Positions 38,834-47,033 of a stretch of DNA of 64,000 bases are shown here, in pieces (position 1 is the first letter of the stretch; each line of letters begins with the position of its first letter). The position numbers were made by a program, and so were the translations under genes. Below the pieces are notes generated by a model. That model searched no databases, had not been told where the DNA came from, and saw only the letters and a list, made by a program, of their open reading frames with translations. The stretch comes from Cohnella rhizosphaerae (GTDB lineage: Bacteria; Bacillota; Bacilli; Paenibacillales; Paenibacillaceae), in assembly GCF_029525575.1 (NCBI RefSeq), contig NZ_JAPDIA010000009.1:1116001-1180000 (forward strand), read 5' to 3'.

Positions 38834-39948
38834 AAAGGAGAACGGCCCGGAAGGGCATCCCATCGGTTCGAAACGGCGTTTATCGTCGGAGTCGTGCCGC
38901 ACGCGGACGCGTCAATAGCAGGTTCGACAGAAAAAACGCCGTCCCCGTTCGGACGGCAGGCAAGGACGCCGCGCGATGGCGGCGCGAAGGCGAGATGGAC
39001 GGCGCCGCGTGGCGTTCGGCGCATCCGGCAGGTACGGTCGAGGCGCTAAGAAGCTATGCCCAGCGTACCTGGACTGAAAAAGCTTGCCGGCATTCGGCTG
39101 CAGGCCCAGGAAATCTTCTGCGGTTCAGCCGCTACGGAGCGGCTTATGCGGAGGGCATCCGCAGGGGCAGCGGGCTGGAGCTGCACGGCGAGCTCCTCCC
39201 CCTTCGGCGTTCGGCATCCGCGGTTCTGTATGCGGAAGGAAATGAATCAAGGCTTCCGTCGGTGCTGTCCGAACTCGAGCGTCTGCCGCTTCAGGAGATC
39301 GTCGTCGTGCTGGGCGCAGGCGCCGAACGGACGCTTGAGACGCTGCTGTCTTACCCGCGCGTCGTCGCGGTTCATTCTCCGGCCGGGTACGTGAGTCCGC
39401 ATGCGGCCCGCGCCGCGGGCGCCAGATTGACCGGAGCGGATGCGGTGCTGTTCGCGGACGGCGCCAAGCCTTGCTCCGCCAAGCTGCTCGGCGCGCTGCT
39501 CGTTCACGCAGACGCCGGTACGGACGTCGTCCTGAGCGACAGAACGACGCAAGAGGGAGCGTTCAATCGCAGAGGAGCCGAATCATGGCTGCGGGAGTTT
39601 CTCAATGTCTCCCTCGGCAGGCCCGATCTGCGCGCGGACGCGATCGGCGGCGTGCCGTTCGTCTTGTCGCGCAGGGCGATCGACGCCATCGGTACCGAAG
39701 CGCTCGGCATCCCCGCGCGGGCGCAGGCGGCAGCGCTCGTACAGGGTTTACGCATATCGGTTTGCGGGACCGTTCCAGGCTCGGGCGAGCGGGAACCGGC
39801 ATCGGCAGGAAGCGGCCATATCGAGGCTTGGCGGGATTGCCTGTCTATGCGGGACGCGAGACTCGGCTTTCCGGACAGCAAGCGCAATCGTCAAGCGATC
39901 GGAGGAGAGGCCCATGGAGAAGACGGCGGTCGTCTTGCCCGGCTTTAA
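38830..39948 (+). CDS. GT2-like protein, probably catalytically degenerate, with basic tag
   Basis: 372 residues. An Arg/Lys-rich N-terminus (residues 1-60) is followed by a short helix with small residues every fourth position (YGAAYAEGIRRGSG, about residues 103-116). The middle and end are similar in layout to the preceding GT2: the text SAVLYAEGNESRLPSVLSEL fits the start of a GT-A fold, and LGRPDLRADAIGGVPFVLSR matches [20 protein letters not shown] of the upstream protein. The DXD position reads FADGAK, so metal binding is doubtful. It may have become a structural partner. It overlaps the next gene by 35 bp. Confidence 0.65.
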   Translation: MKRRTARKGIPSVRNGVYRRSRAARGRVNSRFDRKNAVPVRTAGKDAARWRREGEMDGAAWRSAHPAGTVEALRSYAQRTWTEKACRHSAAGPGNLLRFSRYGAAYAEGIRRGSGLELHGELLPLRRSASAVLYAEGNESRLPSVLSELERLPLQEIVVVLGAGAERTLETLLSYPRVVAVHSPAGYVSPHAARAAGARLTGADAVLFADGAKPCSAKLLGALLVHADAGTDVVLSDRTTQEGAFNRRGAESWLREFLNVSLGRPDLRADAIGGVPFVLSRRAIDAIGTEALGIPARAQAAALVQGLRISVCGTVPGSGEREPASAGSGHIEAWRDCLSMRDARLGFPDSKRNRQAIGGEAHGEDGGRLARL

Positions 39949-40579
39949 CGGTCCGGCATGGCTCGAGGAATGCGTTCAAGCGGTTCGGCGGCATGCCGAA
40001 GAAGCGGTGGAACTCATCGTAGTCGCATCGGGGCCATCGGAGCGCGTTTCCGAGACGGCGCATTGGTGCAGGAGGAGCGGCATCGCCTGTATTGCGTTGC
40101 CGGGCAAGGTCGGGCTTGCGGAAGCCTTCAACAAAGGCATACGGCTAGCGGCTGCGGATGAGATCGTCCTGCTGGATGAAGGCTGGACGCCCCTTCCCGG
40201 CTGGCTGCCCGGCTTGAAGGAGGCGCTGGGAGAGGGCGATCGCGGAGGCGTGGCGATTCTCTCGGTCTTGCCGGAGGAGGACTTCAACGGGACGAGCGCT
40301 CCAAACGCGTACATGGGCGGAGCGGGCATCGCGATGCGCAGACGGGCGGCGGAGCGGATCGGGATGCTCGACCCCCGCTTTCGCAGCGGCGTTTGGACGT
40401 TCGCGGATTATGCGCTGCGATCGAGACTGAACGGATACGAGCCGAAGCCTGTGCGCGGACGGCTCGTATGCCGATCTGCCGCGTCTTTTACCGGCACGCG
40501 CGACGGCAACAGCGAGACGGCGTTCGACCGGCAAGCCTTCGACGAGAAATGGAGCTTGGACGCGTTCGGCATATTTTAA
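39914..40579 (+). CDS. Small GT2-family glycosyltransferase
   Basis: 221 residues, short for a GT2. It starts MEKTAVVLPGFNGPAWLEEC, with GLAEAFNKGIRLAAADEIVLLDE near residues 68-90; the usual DXD is replaced by LDEGW. Later motifs (GAGIAMRRRAAERIGMLDPRF, then FADYALRSRLNGY) match GT2 acceptor regions. ATG 39914 follows ggaggagag. There is no Arg-rich segment. It is the third gene of the operon and presumably acts on the same glycan as its neighbours. Confidence 0.75.
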   Translation: MEKTAVVLPGFNGPAWLEECVQAVRRHAEEAVELIVVASGPSERVSETAHWCRRSGIACIALPGKVGLAEAFNKGIRLAAADEIVLLDEGWTPLPGWLPGLKEALGEGDRGGVAILSVLPEEDFNGTSAPNAYMGGAGIAMRRRAAERIGMLDPRFRSGVWTFADYALRSRLNGYEPKPVRGRLVCRSAASFTGTRDGNSETAFDRQAFDEKWSLDAFGIF

Positions 40580-40592
40580 AGGAGGGGTGGCC

Positions 40593-41318
40593 TTGAAAGC
40601 CGTAATATTGGCAGGCGGCTCGGGAACGCGGCTGAAGCCGCTCACGTACTGGACGAACAAGCATTTGCTGCCCGTCGGCAGGTATCCGATGATCTGTTAC
40701 GGCATCGCGAGGCTTCGCGAGGCTGGCGTCAGGGATATCGTGCTCGTAACGGGGCGGGGCTCGCTCGGAGATTTCGTCGAGGTGCTGGGCAGCGGACGGG
40801 ACTGGGGCGTCTCGATCGTATACCGGGTCCAGGAGGAAGCGGGCGGCATTGCGCAAGCGCTGGAGCTGGCGCGCCCGATGCTGCATGCCGGCGAGAAGTT
40901 CGCGGTGCTGCTCGGCGACAATTTGTTCTCCGAGTCGGTCGCGCCTTACTTCCAGGACTTTCAGCGTCAACCTGACGGTGCGATGGTGCTCCTTTACCCG
41001 GTGGACGATCCGCGCCGGTACGGCGTTCCCGAGATGGATCAGGCGGGGGGCAGGATTCTCCACATCGAAGAAAAACCGGAGCATCCCGCTTCCTCCTACT
41101 GCGTCACAGGCCTTTACATGTACCATGCCGACGTGTTCGACATCATCGACGGGATCAAGCCCTCGCAGCGCGGCGAGCTGGAGATCACCGACGTGAACAA
41201 CGCATACGCCCATGCGGGCAAGCTGACGTTCCGCGAGCTGTCGGGCTGGTGGAACGACGCGGGAACCTTCGAATCGCTCGAGGAAGCGAGCGGGAAGCTG
41301 AAGGGCGTCTTGCCGTGA
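40593..41318 (+). CDS. RmlA-like sugar-nucleotide pyrophosphorylase (NTP transferase)
   Basis: 241 residues from TTG 40593, which is 8 bp after AAGGAGG; GTG 40587 is too close to it. The nucleotide-binding motif AVILAGGSGTRLKPLT and FAVLLGDNLFSE (with the metal Asp) and the later EEKP and GWWNDAGTFESL motifs fit glucose-1-phosphate thymidylyltransferase RmlA. It couples a sugar-1-phosphate to a nucleotide. RmlB, C and D genes for dTDP-rhamnose are not seen here, so the sugar made is uncertain. It overlaps the next gene (GTGA). Confidence 0.85.
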   Translation: MKAVILAGGSGTRLKPLTYWTNKHLLPVGRYPMICYGIARLREAGVRDIVLVTGRGSLGDFVEVLGSGRDWGVSIVYRVQEEAGGIAQALELARPMLHAGEKFAVLLGDNLFSESVAPYFQDFQRQPDGAMVLLYPVDDPRRYGVPEMDQAGGRILHIEEKPEHPASSYCVTGLYMYHADVFDIIDGIKPSQRGELEITDVNNAYAHAGKLTFRELSGWWNDAGTFESLEEASGKLKGVLP

Positions 41319-42319
41319 AAAGGATCGCCCGCCGGCGCGCCGGCGCGTCCTCGAAGCGGCACAAGGCAGGTTCCGGCGGCGTCAGGCGTGGCGGAAGGCG
41401 GAGCGTCGGCATGTCCGGGCGCAAGGATCGAATGCGGCGAAAAAGGCCCAAGCGGGCTGCCCTTCTTGCTAACCATGCGATGCAGCGGGATGCGCCGGAC
41501 TATGTGAAAGGTTATCGCGAGGGTCTGTACGACGGCGGCGAGCGTTTGCTCGAAGCCGCATTGCCCGCCGACCGGATCGTGCCGGACATCTCGGTGGCCG
41601 AAGCGATCGCAGCCGGAATACCGCACGTGCTGACGCGCAGTCTCAGGCTGATGGGACCGGATGAGCTATGCGCGGAGATGGCGTCCGCGCTGGCGGCGGG
41701 CAGTCCTTGCAGCGTCGTGCGTCTGGGCGACGGAGAGCTTCTCACGCTGGCGCAGGATACGCTGAAGCCGGCCGACGAGATCGCCCGGGAGAGCCCGTTT
41801 CTGTCGTACGCAGGGGTCGACGCGCCAGACGGCGAGGCGAGGGATACGCTCGCGGCCGCCGTCCGCAAGGCGACGGTCGTGGGCGTCCCGCTGTCGCGCA
41901 GGCCGAATTATCAGCCGCTGCTGTTCGAAGCGCTCAGACGCAACGGCGTATCGCCCGAGTCGCTGCGTCTCACGAGCTCGACGATCAATTACGCCCTGTA
42001 CGAGTCGGGTCAGCTGATGCGGCTGGCCGCCGGCAAACGGATCGCGATCGTGGGCAACAGCGCGGAAGCGCTGGCCCGCGCGCTGCGGGCGGCCGGCCTC
42101 GATGTCGTTCATACCGTCTCGCCGGTAGACGGCATCGCGGATTATGCTTCCGCCGTGGAACGAGCGGCCGCGGTGCCGTTCGATCTGGCGCTCGTGTCCG
42201 CGGGCGTCGCGGCGGTCCCGATCTGCGTCTGGCTCGCCGAGCGGACGGGCAAGGTGGCGTTCGATTTCGGCCATATGGCAGACAGGCTGGGCGGGACGCC
42301 GGCGCCGGCGAACGCGTAG
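41315..42319 (+). CDS. GT-D fold glycosyltransferase-like protein with basic N-terminal tag
   Basis: 334 residues from GTG 41315, which overlaps the preceding stop. Residues 1-52 are Arg/Lys-rich. They are followed by KGYREGLYDGGERLLEA (about 66-82), part of the glycine-every-four tag. From about residue 90 the sequence fits the GT-D fold: VVRLGDGELLTLAQ contains the DGE that replaces DXD in this fold, with LRLTSSTINYALYESG and KRIAIVGNSAEALA later. GT-D enzymes of this kind add hexoses to glycosylated serine-rich proteins of streptococci (DUF1792). A glycosyl transfer to the locus surface protein is inferred. Confidence 0.75.
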   Translation: MKRIARRRAGASSKRHKAGSGGVRRGGRRSVGMSGRKDRMRRKRPKRAALLANHAMQRDAPDYVKGYREGLYDGGERLLEAALPADRIVPDISVAEAIAAGIPHVLTRSLRLMGPDELCAEMASALAAGSPCSVVRLGDGELLTLAQDTLKPADEIARESPFLSYAGVDAPDGEARDTLAAAVRKATVVGVPLSRRPNYQPLLFEALRRNGVSPESLRLTSSTINYALYESGQLMRLAAGKRIAIVGNSAEALARALRAAGLDVVHTVSPVDGIADYASAVERAAAVPFDLALVSAGVAAVPICVWLAERTGKVAFDFGHMADRLGGTPAPANA

Positions 42320-42356
42320 CGTTCGGAAGACGCTCATAGAAAGGAGGCAGACGCGG

Positions 42357-43721
42357 ATGGTAAAATATCGAGCGTCTCGCGGGGGCAGACGCGTCGTTCG
42401 GCAGCGTTCCCGGCGGCGCAGGACGATCGCAAGGGAGGCTCCCGGGTACCAGGACGGCCACGAGAACGGATATCGCGAAGGCGTACAGGCGGGGCTTGCG
42501 AGCTACGATACGATTTTCGACGGCACCAGCATCATCATCCCTACGTTCAACCAGCGAGAGCTGCTCGCCAAGTGCATCAACAGCATCGTCAGATATACGG
42601 AACCAGCCTACGAGATTATCGTCGTCGACAACGGCTCGACCGACGGAACGGCCGAATATTTGGCGAGACTCGGGGCGATCGTTAGGCATCGGGTGCTTGA
42701 GCGCAATCTGGGCTTTGCGGGGGCGTGCAATATCGGTCTCATGATGGCGAAGGGCCGGACGTTGATGCTGCTTAACAACGATACGCTCGTCACCGAGAAT
42801 TGGCTGGAGAACCTGCTTGCCTGTCTGAAGAGCGATGCGGACATCGGCATGGTGGGACCGGTGACGAACTTTATCAGCGGGGAACAGCAGATCCAGGTAC
42901 CGTACACCGACATTCACGATATGCAGTCGTTCGCCTCGAGATTCAACCGGCATGACCCGAATCGCTGGCGGAATACCGATCGTCTCGTCGGCTTCTGCGT
43001 GCTGATGCAGCGGGAGACCTTTCTCAAGCTAGGCTACCTGGACGAAGGCTTCGAGCTTGGCAACTTCGAGGACGACGACTGGGACATCCGTGTGCGGCTG
43101 CTCGGCCAGCGGCTCGTGATCGCGGGCGATACGTTCATCCATCACTTCGGAAGCGTCAGCATCCGGGCGCTCGGCGACGGCTTCCAGCGCGTTCATTCGG
43201 CGAACGAGCGTTACTATCTGGACAAATGGCGGGGCTGGCAGCGGTGGTCCGGCATCGTCGCGTCTTCCTCGGGGAAGGATGGGCGGGACGGATCGTTGGG
43301 ACTCAGCGAGCTGTTCCCAAGCGGGGTAGCGGTACGGGTAGGCGATGCCGACGTCTATTGGGTGGAAGGCGGCAAGCGAAGGCTCGTGGCCGGCGTGCTG
43401 CCGATCGAGGCCGTGAAGCTCTCGCGCGTCGATCTTCGCCGATGGCCGATCGGAGAGCCGATCGAAGCGCAGGAAGCGCTGGAGCGCTGGCATGCAGGCG
43501 TCGTGCCTGTCGAAGGAAAAGCGTGCGCGGTCGCGCTGCTGCCGGACGGAACGGCTTATCATCTGGAGGGGGATACCGCAAGGCCCCTGCTCGGTTCCGC
43601 CGCGCTGAAGAGCTGGAATCTGCATCTCAAGCCGATGGCGGAAGTGTCGGAAACAGCGCTTGAGGGATGGCGCCAAGGCGCTCCGATCATCGCGCTCCCG
43701 AAGCTGCTGCAGGCTTTGTAA
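42357..43721 (+). CDS. GT2-family glycosyltransferase with N-terminal tag and C-terminal beta module
   Basis: 454 residues. Residues 1-28 are Arg-rich (RQRSRRRRT), then GYQDGHENGYREGVQAG (30-46) with glycine every fourth residue. A complete GT-A domain follows: SIIIPTFNQRELLAKCINSI, VVDNGSTDGT, LLNNDTLV as the DXD position and GNFEDDDWDIRVRLLG with the catalytic Asp region. The last 130 residues carry a small module, VGDADVYWVEGGKRRLVAG, that resembles the end of the GT4 at 55.8 kb. ATG 42357 follows aaaggagg. A weak terminator follows it. Confidence 0.85.
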   Translation: MVKYRASRGGRRVVRQRSRRRRTIAREAPGYQDGHENGYREGVQAGLASYDTIFDGTSIIIPTFNQRELLAKCINSIVRYTEPAYEIIVVDNGSTDGTAEYLARLGAIVRHRVLERNLGFAGACNIGLMMAKGRTLMLLNNDTLVTENWLENLLACLKSDADIGMVGPVTNFISGEQQIQVPYTDIHDMQSFASRFNRHDPNRWRNTDRLVGFCVLMQRETFLKLGYLDEGFELGNFEDDDWDIRVRLLGQRLVIAGDTFIHHFGSVSIRALGDGFQRVHSANERYYLDKWRGWQRWSGIVASSSGKDGRDGSLGLSELFPSGVAVRVGDADVYWVEGGKRRLVAGVLPIEAVKLSRVDLRRWPIGEPIEAQEALERWHAGVVPVEGKACAVALLPDGTAYHLEGDTARPLLGSAALKSWNLHLKPMAEVSETALEGWRQGAPIIALPKLLQAL

Positions 43722-43738
43722 TGCATCTATTCGAACAC

Positions 43739-43764
43739 GAGGCGAGCCGATTCCGGCTCGCCTT
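43739..43764 (+). terminator. Hairpin after the tagged GT2, possible weak terminator
   Basis: Perfect 9-bp stem aggcgagcc-gattcc-ggctcgcct followed only by ttctg, so termination may be partial. Confidence 0.5.
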
Positions 43765-43947
43765 TCTGCAGTGTGCGGGAAGCTGGCGAAACGCTTTTTT
43801 TGCCGCGCTGCGGAGGCAATGATTCGATCGGCGACGATCGATCTTCGAGTGGCAAACGGGCAAGCGCCGCATAAGATGTTGGAGGCATGAAGCGCGCCGA
43901 ACGGCACGTACACGAGCACCGCAAGCGGAGGCGGGGGAGGCGGAACC

Positions 43948-44235
43948 TTGCAAAAATTGCTGACTGAAGTGGCGGTTCACCTGTCCCACTCCCACCAGCA
44001 TATGGCGCGCATATTGGACGCGAAGCGTCAGATCGCGGTGCGGATGTCGCAGATGGTCACGGCCATACCGGATATGCATCCCGATTTAAGCGGACTGGAC
44101 GGACTGCTGGAAGGTTCCGCGGACGTCACCAAGAACATCATTGCCTACGTGGTCGGACTGGCCGATATGCAAGACGCGCTGGCCGACAGCCTCGAGCAGA
44201 TCGTGAAGGCGGCGAACATTCCCGACGAAGAATGA
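43948..44235 (+). CDS. Small helical protein, unknown function
   Basis: 95 residues from a TTG start with gggaggcgga just before it. It is predicted to be almost all alpha-helix: VAVHLSHSHQHMARILDAKR, then an acidic region and IVKAAN, with repeated hydrophobics. It contains no signal peptide or membrane span. The order of helix, Pro/Asp-rich hinge and helix resembles the next two proteins, which are of similar length. They may be paralogous or act together. I do not recognise the family. Its position in the surface operon suggests a coat or assembly role. Confidence 0.6.
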   Translation: MQKLLTEVAVHLSHSHQHMARILDAKRQIAVRMSQMVTAIPDMHPDLSGLDGLLEGSADVTKNIIAYVVGLADMQDALADSLEQIVKAANIPDEE

Positions 44236-44265
44236 CGGGCGGGCCTCGCAGGGAGGAGATCGGCG

Positions 44266-44607
44266 ATGACGAGAGAGGAAGCCTATTACAATACATTAAA
44301 TGCGATCGCCAAGATGCAGTGGAACATGGCGATGATTCTGGAAGCGAAGGCCTTCGAGGCGGAGAAGGTTCGCAACTGGCTGTGCATGCACGTCACCACG
44401 GACTCGATCCCCGACCATGCGTCGAACCTGTCTACCTCCCTGAAAATTCACGAGCAAAACGTTGAGCTGATTGAGAGTCTGACCAAGCTGTGCCAGGGGA
44501 TGAACCGCAGCATGAAAACGATACTCTCGCCGGGCGGCGACGAAGAAGAAGGCGGCGGTCTGTCCGGACTGCTGGACGGCTTCGGAGGCGGCGACTCGGA
44601 CGGATGA
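44266..44607 (+). CDS. Small helical protein with Gly/Asp-rich tail, unknown function
   Basis: 113 residues. The helical N-terminus (YYNTLNAIAKMQWNMAMILE) is followed by a hinge (TTDSIPDHASNLS), a second helical part and a flexible acidic tail (EEEGGGLSGLLDGFGGG). It has two cysteines. ATG 44266 has gggaggag upstream and the stop overlaps the next start (ATGA). Its layout mirrors the preceding gene. I do not recognise the family; a structural spore-coat-type protein would fit. Confidence 0.65.
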   Translation: MTREEAYYNTLNAIAKMQWNMAMILEAKAFEAEKVRNWLCMHVTTDSIPDHASNLSTSLKIHEQNVELIESLTKLCQGMNRSMKTILSPGGDEEEGGGLSGLLDGFGGGDSDG

Positions 44608-45008
44608 GCCGGTTGAACGCGGAGTGGGAAGCGAAGCTTGCCATGCTGAAGGCGATCGCGCGAAGCCAGGAAGCGATGGCTCGCATGCTGGAGAGCGCGG
44701 CAGACGTCGGCGCCGCGAGCTCGCCGTCCGCTTCTGTGCTGCGCGAGCACGTGCGGGTGATGACGGGGCTGCAAGCCGAGATGGCGAGAAGCGTGGCCGG
44801 CGTGTCCTGGACGCCGCCAAGGCAAGGCAGGCCGGTTCGTCCTTGGCTGAAAAAGGGGGCGGCCGTGCGCCTGACGATCGTCTCGGGGGGGCGGGACCGA
44901 AGGAAGCGCGACGAGGCGGATCGAATCGCCGGCAACGGCTGGCTGATATGCGCGGGATACGCGGGGACAGCAAGCGCTAGGGGGAGTACGGGCGGGCATG
45001 AGCTTTGA
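44604..45008 (+). CDS. Small helical protein, unknown function (end uncertain)
   Basis: 134 residues as read. The start overlaps the previous stop (ATGA). Helical N-terminus (EWEAKLAMLKAIARSQEAMA) with the same helix-hinge-helix pattern as the two preceding proteins, then PWLKKGAAVRLTIVSGG. The run at 44885-44891 has seven G; if it holds one too many, the true end is GTEGSATRRIESPATAG at 44946. The three proteins may form one complex. The family is not recognised. Confidence 0.5.
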   Translation: MSRLNAEWEAKLAMLKAIARSQEAMARMLESAADVGAASSPSASVLREHVRVMTGLQAEMARSVAGVSWTPPRQGRPVRPWLKKGAAVRLTIVSGGRDRRKRDEADRIAGNGWLICAGYAGTASARGSTGGHEL

Positions 45009-45063
45009 GGTTTAACGGCTGCAGTCAAGCTGCAGCTAATCGTCGAGTGGAGGAGAAGCGGCT

Positions 45064-45348
45064 ATGGAGAGCATGGCTGTACATGCGCTGCGCAAAACGA
45101 AACGGGCGAAGCCGAGGCGGAGAACGCGTACGCTGCGGAGGAAAGTCGCAGCGCCGAGGCGGAAGCCCGGCCTCAAAAAACGCGCGCCAGCCGGCGGCAA
45201 GAGGCGAATCGGCCGCGTCAGAAGCCGCAGGCAGAGGGCGGCCAAGCCGAGCGCGGGCTTTAACCAGGCTTACAATGAAGGCTACAATGCAGGCTTTGCC
45301 AAAGGTTTCGAAGACGGCCACCAGCTCGCATACGATCAGCAGGTTTGA
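45064..45348 (+). CDS. Small, very basic protein ending in the glycine-every-four motif
   Basis: 94 residues, ATG 45064 after gtggaggag. Residues 1-62 are nearly all Arg, Lys, Ala and Gly (TKRAKPRRRTRTLRRKVAAP, then KRRIGRVRSRRQR). The last 30 residues are AGFNQAYNEGYNAGFAKGFE and DGHQLAYDQQ, with Gly or Ala every fourth residue and aromatic residues next to it. It is in effect the tag of the neighbouring glycosyltransferases without an enzyme. It might be an adaptor that fills or nucleates the same assembly. No known family recognised. Confidence 0.7.
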   Translation: MESMAVHALRKTKRAKPRRRTRTLRRKVAAPRRKPGLKKRAPAGGKRRIGRVRSRRQRAAKPSAGFNQAYNEGYNAGFAKGFEDGHQLAYDQQV

Positions 45349-45470
45349 TCGGAGGCGCAGGAGTGGATCCGAGCAGCAAGCCGCTTCAGGGCAGAAGCCC
45401 CACGAAATGAACTATTGACGAAATTTGCCGATCGATTATATACTATCCAAAAATAGGATAATCAAATGCG

Positions 45471-45519
45471 AGGAAGCACCCGCAGACGAAGTCAGACGTC
45501 TCTCGTGCTTCCTTTTTTT
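45471..45519 (+). terminator. Terminator before the repeat array
   Basis: Outer stem aggaagcac/gtgcttcct, inner AGAC/GTCT stem, then T7. Confidence 0.75.
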
Positions 45520-45592
45520 ATGCCTATTTACGTTTAACGGTACTTTGCGTCTTGTGTGCGTATCGGCGTGGGGGCGAGGCGAGGGCGCGATA

Positions 45593-45772
45593 AGTGTTAA
45601 AAGGCAACTAATTTAACCGACGTCCGCTCAAACGCTCGGATAGTTGTCAAAAGGCATCTAAATGATCGTAAATTGGAGTCGGACGCGTGAAAGTGGGGAA
45701 ATAAATGCCTTTTGACAACTGTTGGCGTGGTGGAGGAGGCTTCGTGCTGAAATAGATGCTTTCTGACCACTA
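45593..45772 (+). repeat. Four-unit repeat array, two forward and two inverted (A)
   Basis: Consensus agttgtcaaaaggcatcta. Forward copies at 45593-45611 (divergent) and 45641-45661, inverted copies at 45703-45721 and 45753-45772. Units 1 and 4 and units 2 and 3 are complementary, so the whole forms a large nested dyad. Confidence 0.75.
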
Positions 45773-45820
45773 ATCGTATTACAGAGGTGCCATTATCCAT
45801 TAGAAACGGGGGGATTTGTA

Positions 45821-46982
45821 ATGATCGGGCAATTGGCGTGGATGAAGAAGAAGGGGCGTCTCTCGCGTCTCGTGTTTATTTCCGTTATGTTGACTGCGGT
45901 GCTGCTGCATACAGCCGATGTTTATGGCGCTTCGTCCGAGCGTAAGCAGTCGGGCGGGAACCTATCTAACGGGGCGAATCCGCTGAACGATATCGGCAGT
46001 CACTGGGCGAGGCAGGCGATCGAGACCGCAGTCGCCAAAGGTTATGTCAAAGGCTACCCCGACGGCACATTTAAGCCGAACAAAGAAGTCTCGCGCGCCG
46101 AATTCGTGAAGATGGTCGCCGACTCGCTGCATCTGCCTGTTACTTCCGCAAGCGCTGGTACGAAGTGGTACATGCCCTATGTATCTGCGTTGAAGGCTGC
46201 TGCGCTGCTGCAGGACAGCGACCTGGGCGCGAGCTGGGATGGCCAGATGAATCGCACGGAAATGTCCAAGCTACTCGTTCGCGGCACGGATGACTCGGTG
46301 CGGGGCAAGAAGCTGACGGACGGAGAAGCACTGTACAAATCGGCTTCGGTCGGGCTGATCGGCGGGATTGCGGATGGTACTTTGAACGAAAAAGGCACGA
46401 CGACGCGGGCCGAGGCCGTGGCGGTTATTGAGCGGCTCTCGACGGTTCGGGCGGGGGGGCAAGTTGACGGCTGATAAGAATGCGGTGCAGAACGCGGCGA
46501 TTATCTATAAGGGAACGAACCTAGAGGAAGCATGGGGCGTAAAGCCGATTGCGCTGCCGGCGAAGCTTGATTTCGGTCCGCAGGTTGACGTAACACTCGA
46601 CAAAATGGTCGTTATTGACCTGGATGATCCTAAGTCGCCGCTGCGGAAACGGGCGATTAACCTGGTGAGTACATTTGATGCCAGCTATTTCAAAAAGGAC
46701 GCTTATGTCGTGGCATTACATTTTAACCTGGAGACGGCAAAGATCTCGTCCGGAATGTGGTCATTTAATGGAAATAAAATCACTCCTTATACCCCGTCTA
46801 CAGGTTTTCATTGGGTTTACAACGATGTAAACGATGTGGCAAGCGACTTCTTTAATCTCCTCACTGCTATGGACCTATCAAAGCAACAAAGCAAAGAAGG
46901 TTGGTATGTCATGGCTATTTCAAAGAGTTATCTGGAACAGCATCAAAATAGTAAAAAAAGTTCCTATTTTCAACGGATATAA
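45821..46982 (+). CDS. SLH-domain secreted protein
   Basis: About 386 residues after correction. A signal peptide (residues 1-36, hydrophobic LVFISVMLTAVLLHTADVYG) is followed by three SLH-type repeats: IGSHWARQAIETAVAKGYVK with PDGTFKPNKEVSRAEFVKMV is clear, the others are divergent. SLH domains bind pyruvylated wall polymer. The G7 run at 46453-46459 carries one G too many. The C-terminal 170 residues are unrelated to known domains and clearly lower in GC than the start. It precedes a giant secreted protein by 51 bp, so they probably form one operon. Confidence 0.85.
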
Positions 46983-47033
46983 GCAAGGTTATGTTCTCCT
47001 GAGTGCTGAAAGTTAAGGAGGTCATAAAATTTT

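Larger units (their letters stand above)
45349..45820 (+). other. 470-bp gene-free interval
   Basis: It holds a terminator (45471-45519), a four-unit repeat array (45593-45772) and then the ribosome site of the SLH gene. No credible ORF. An AT-rich segment at 45437-45460 (tatatactatcc) could serve as a promoter. Confidence 0.6.
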
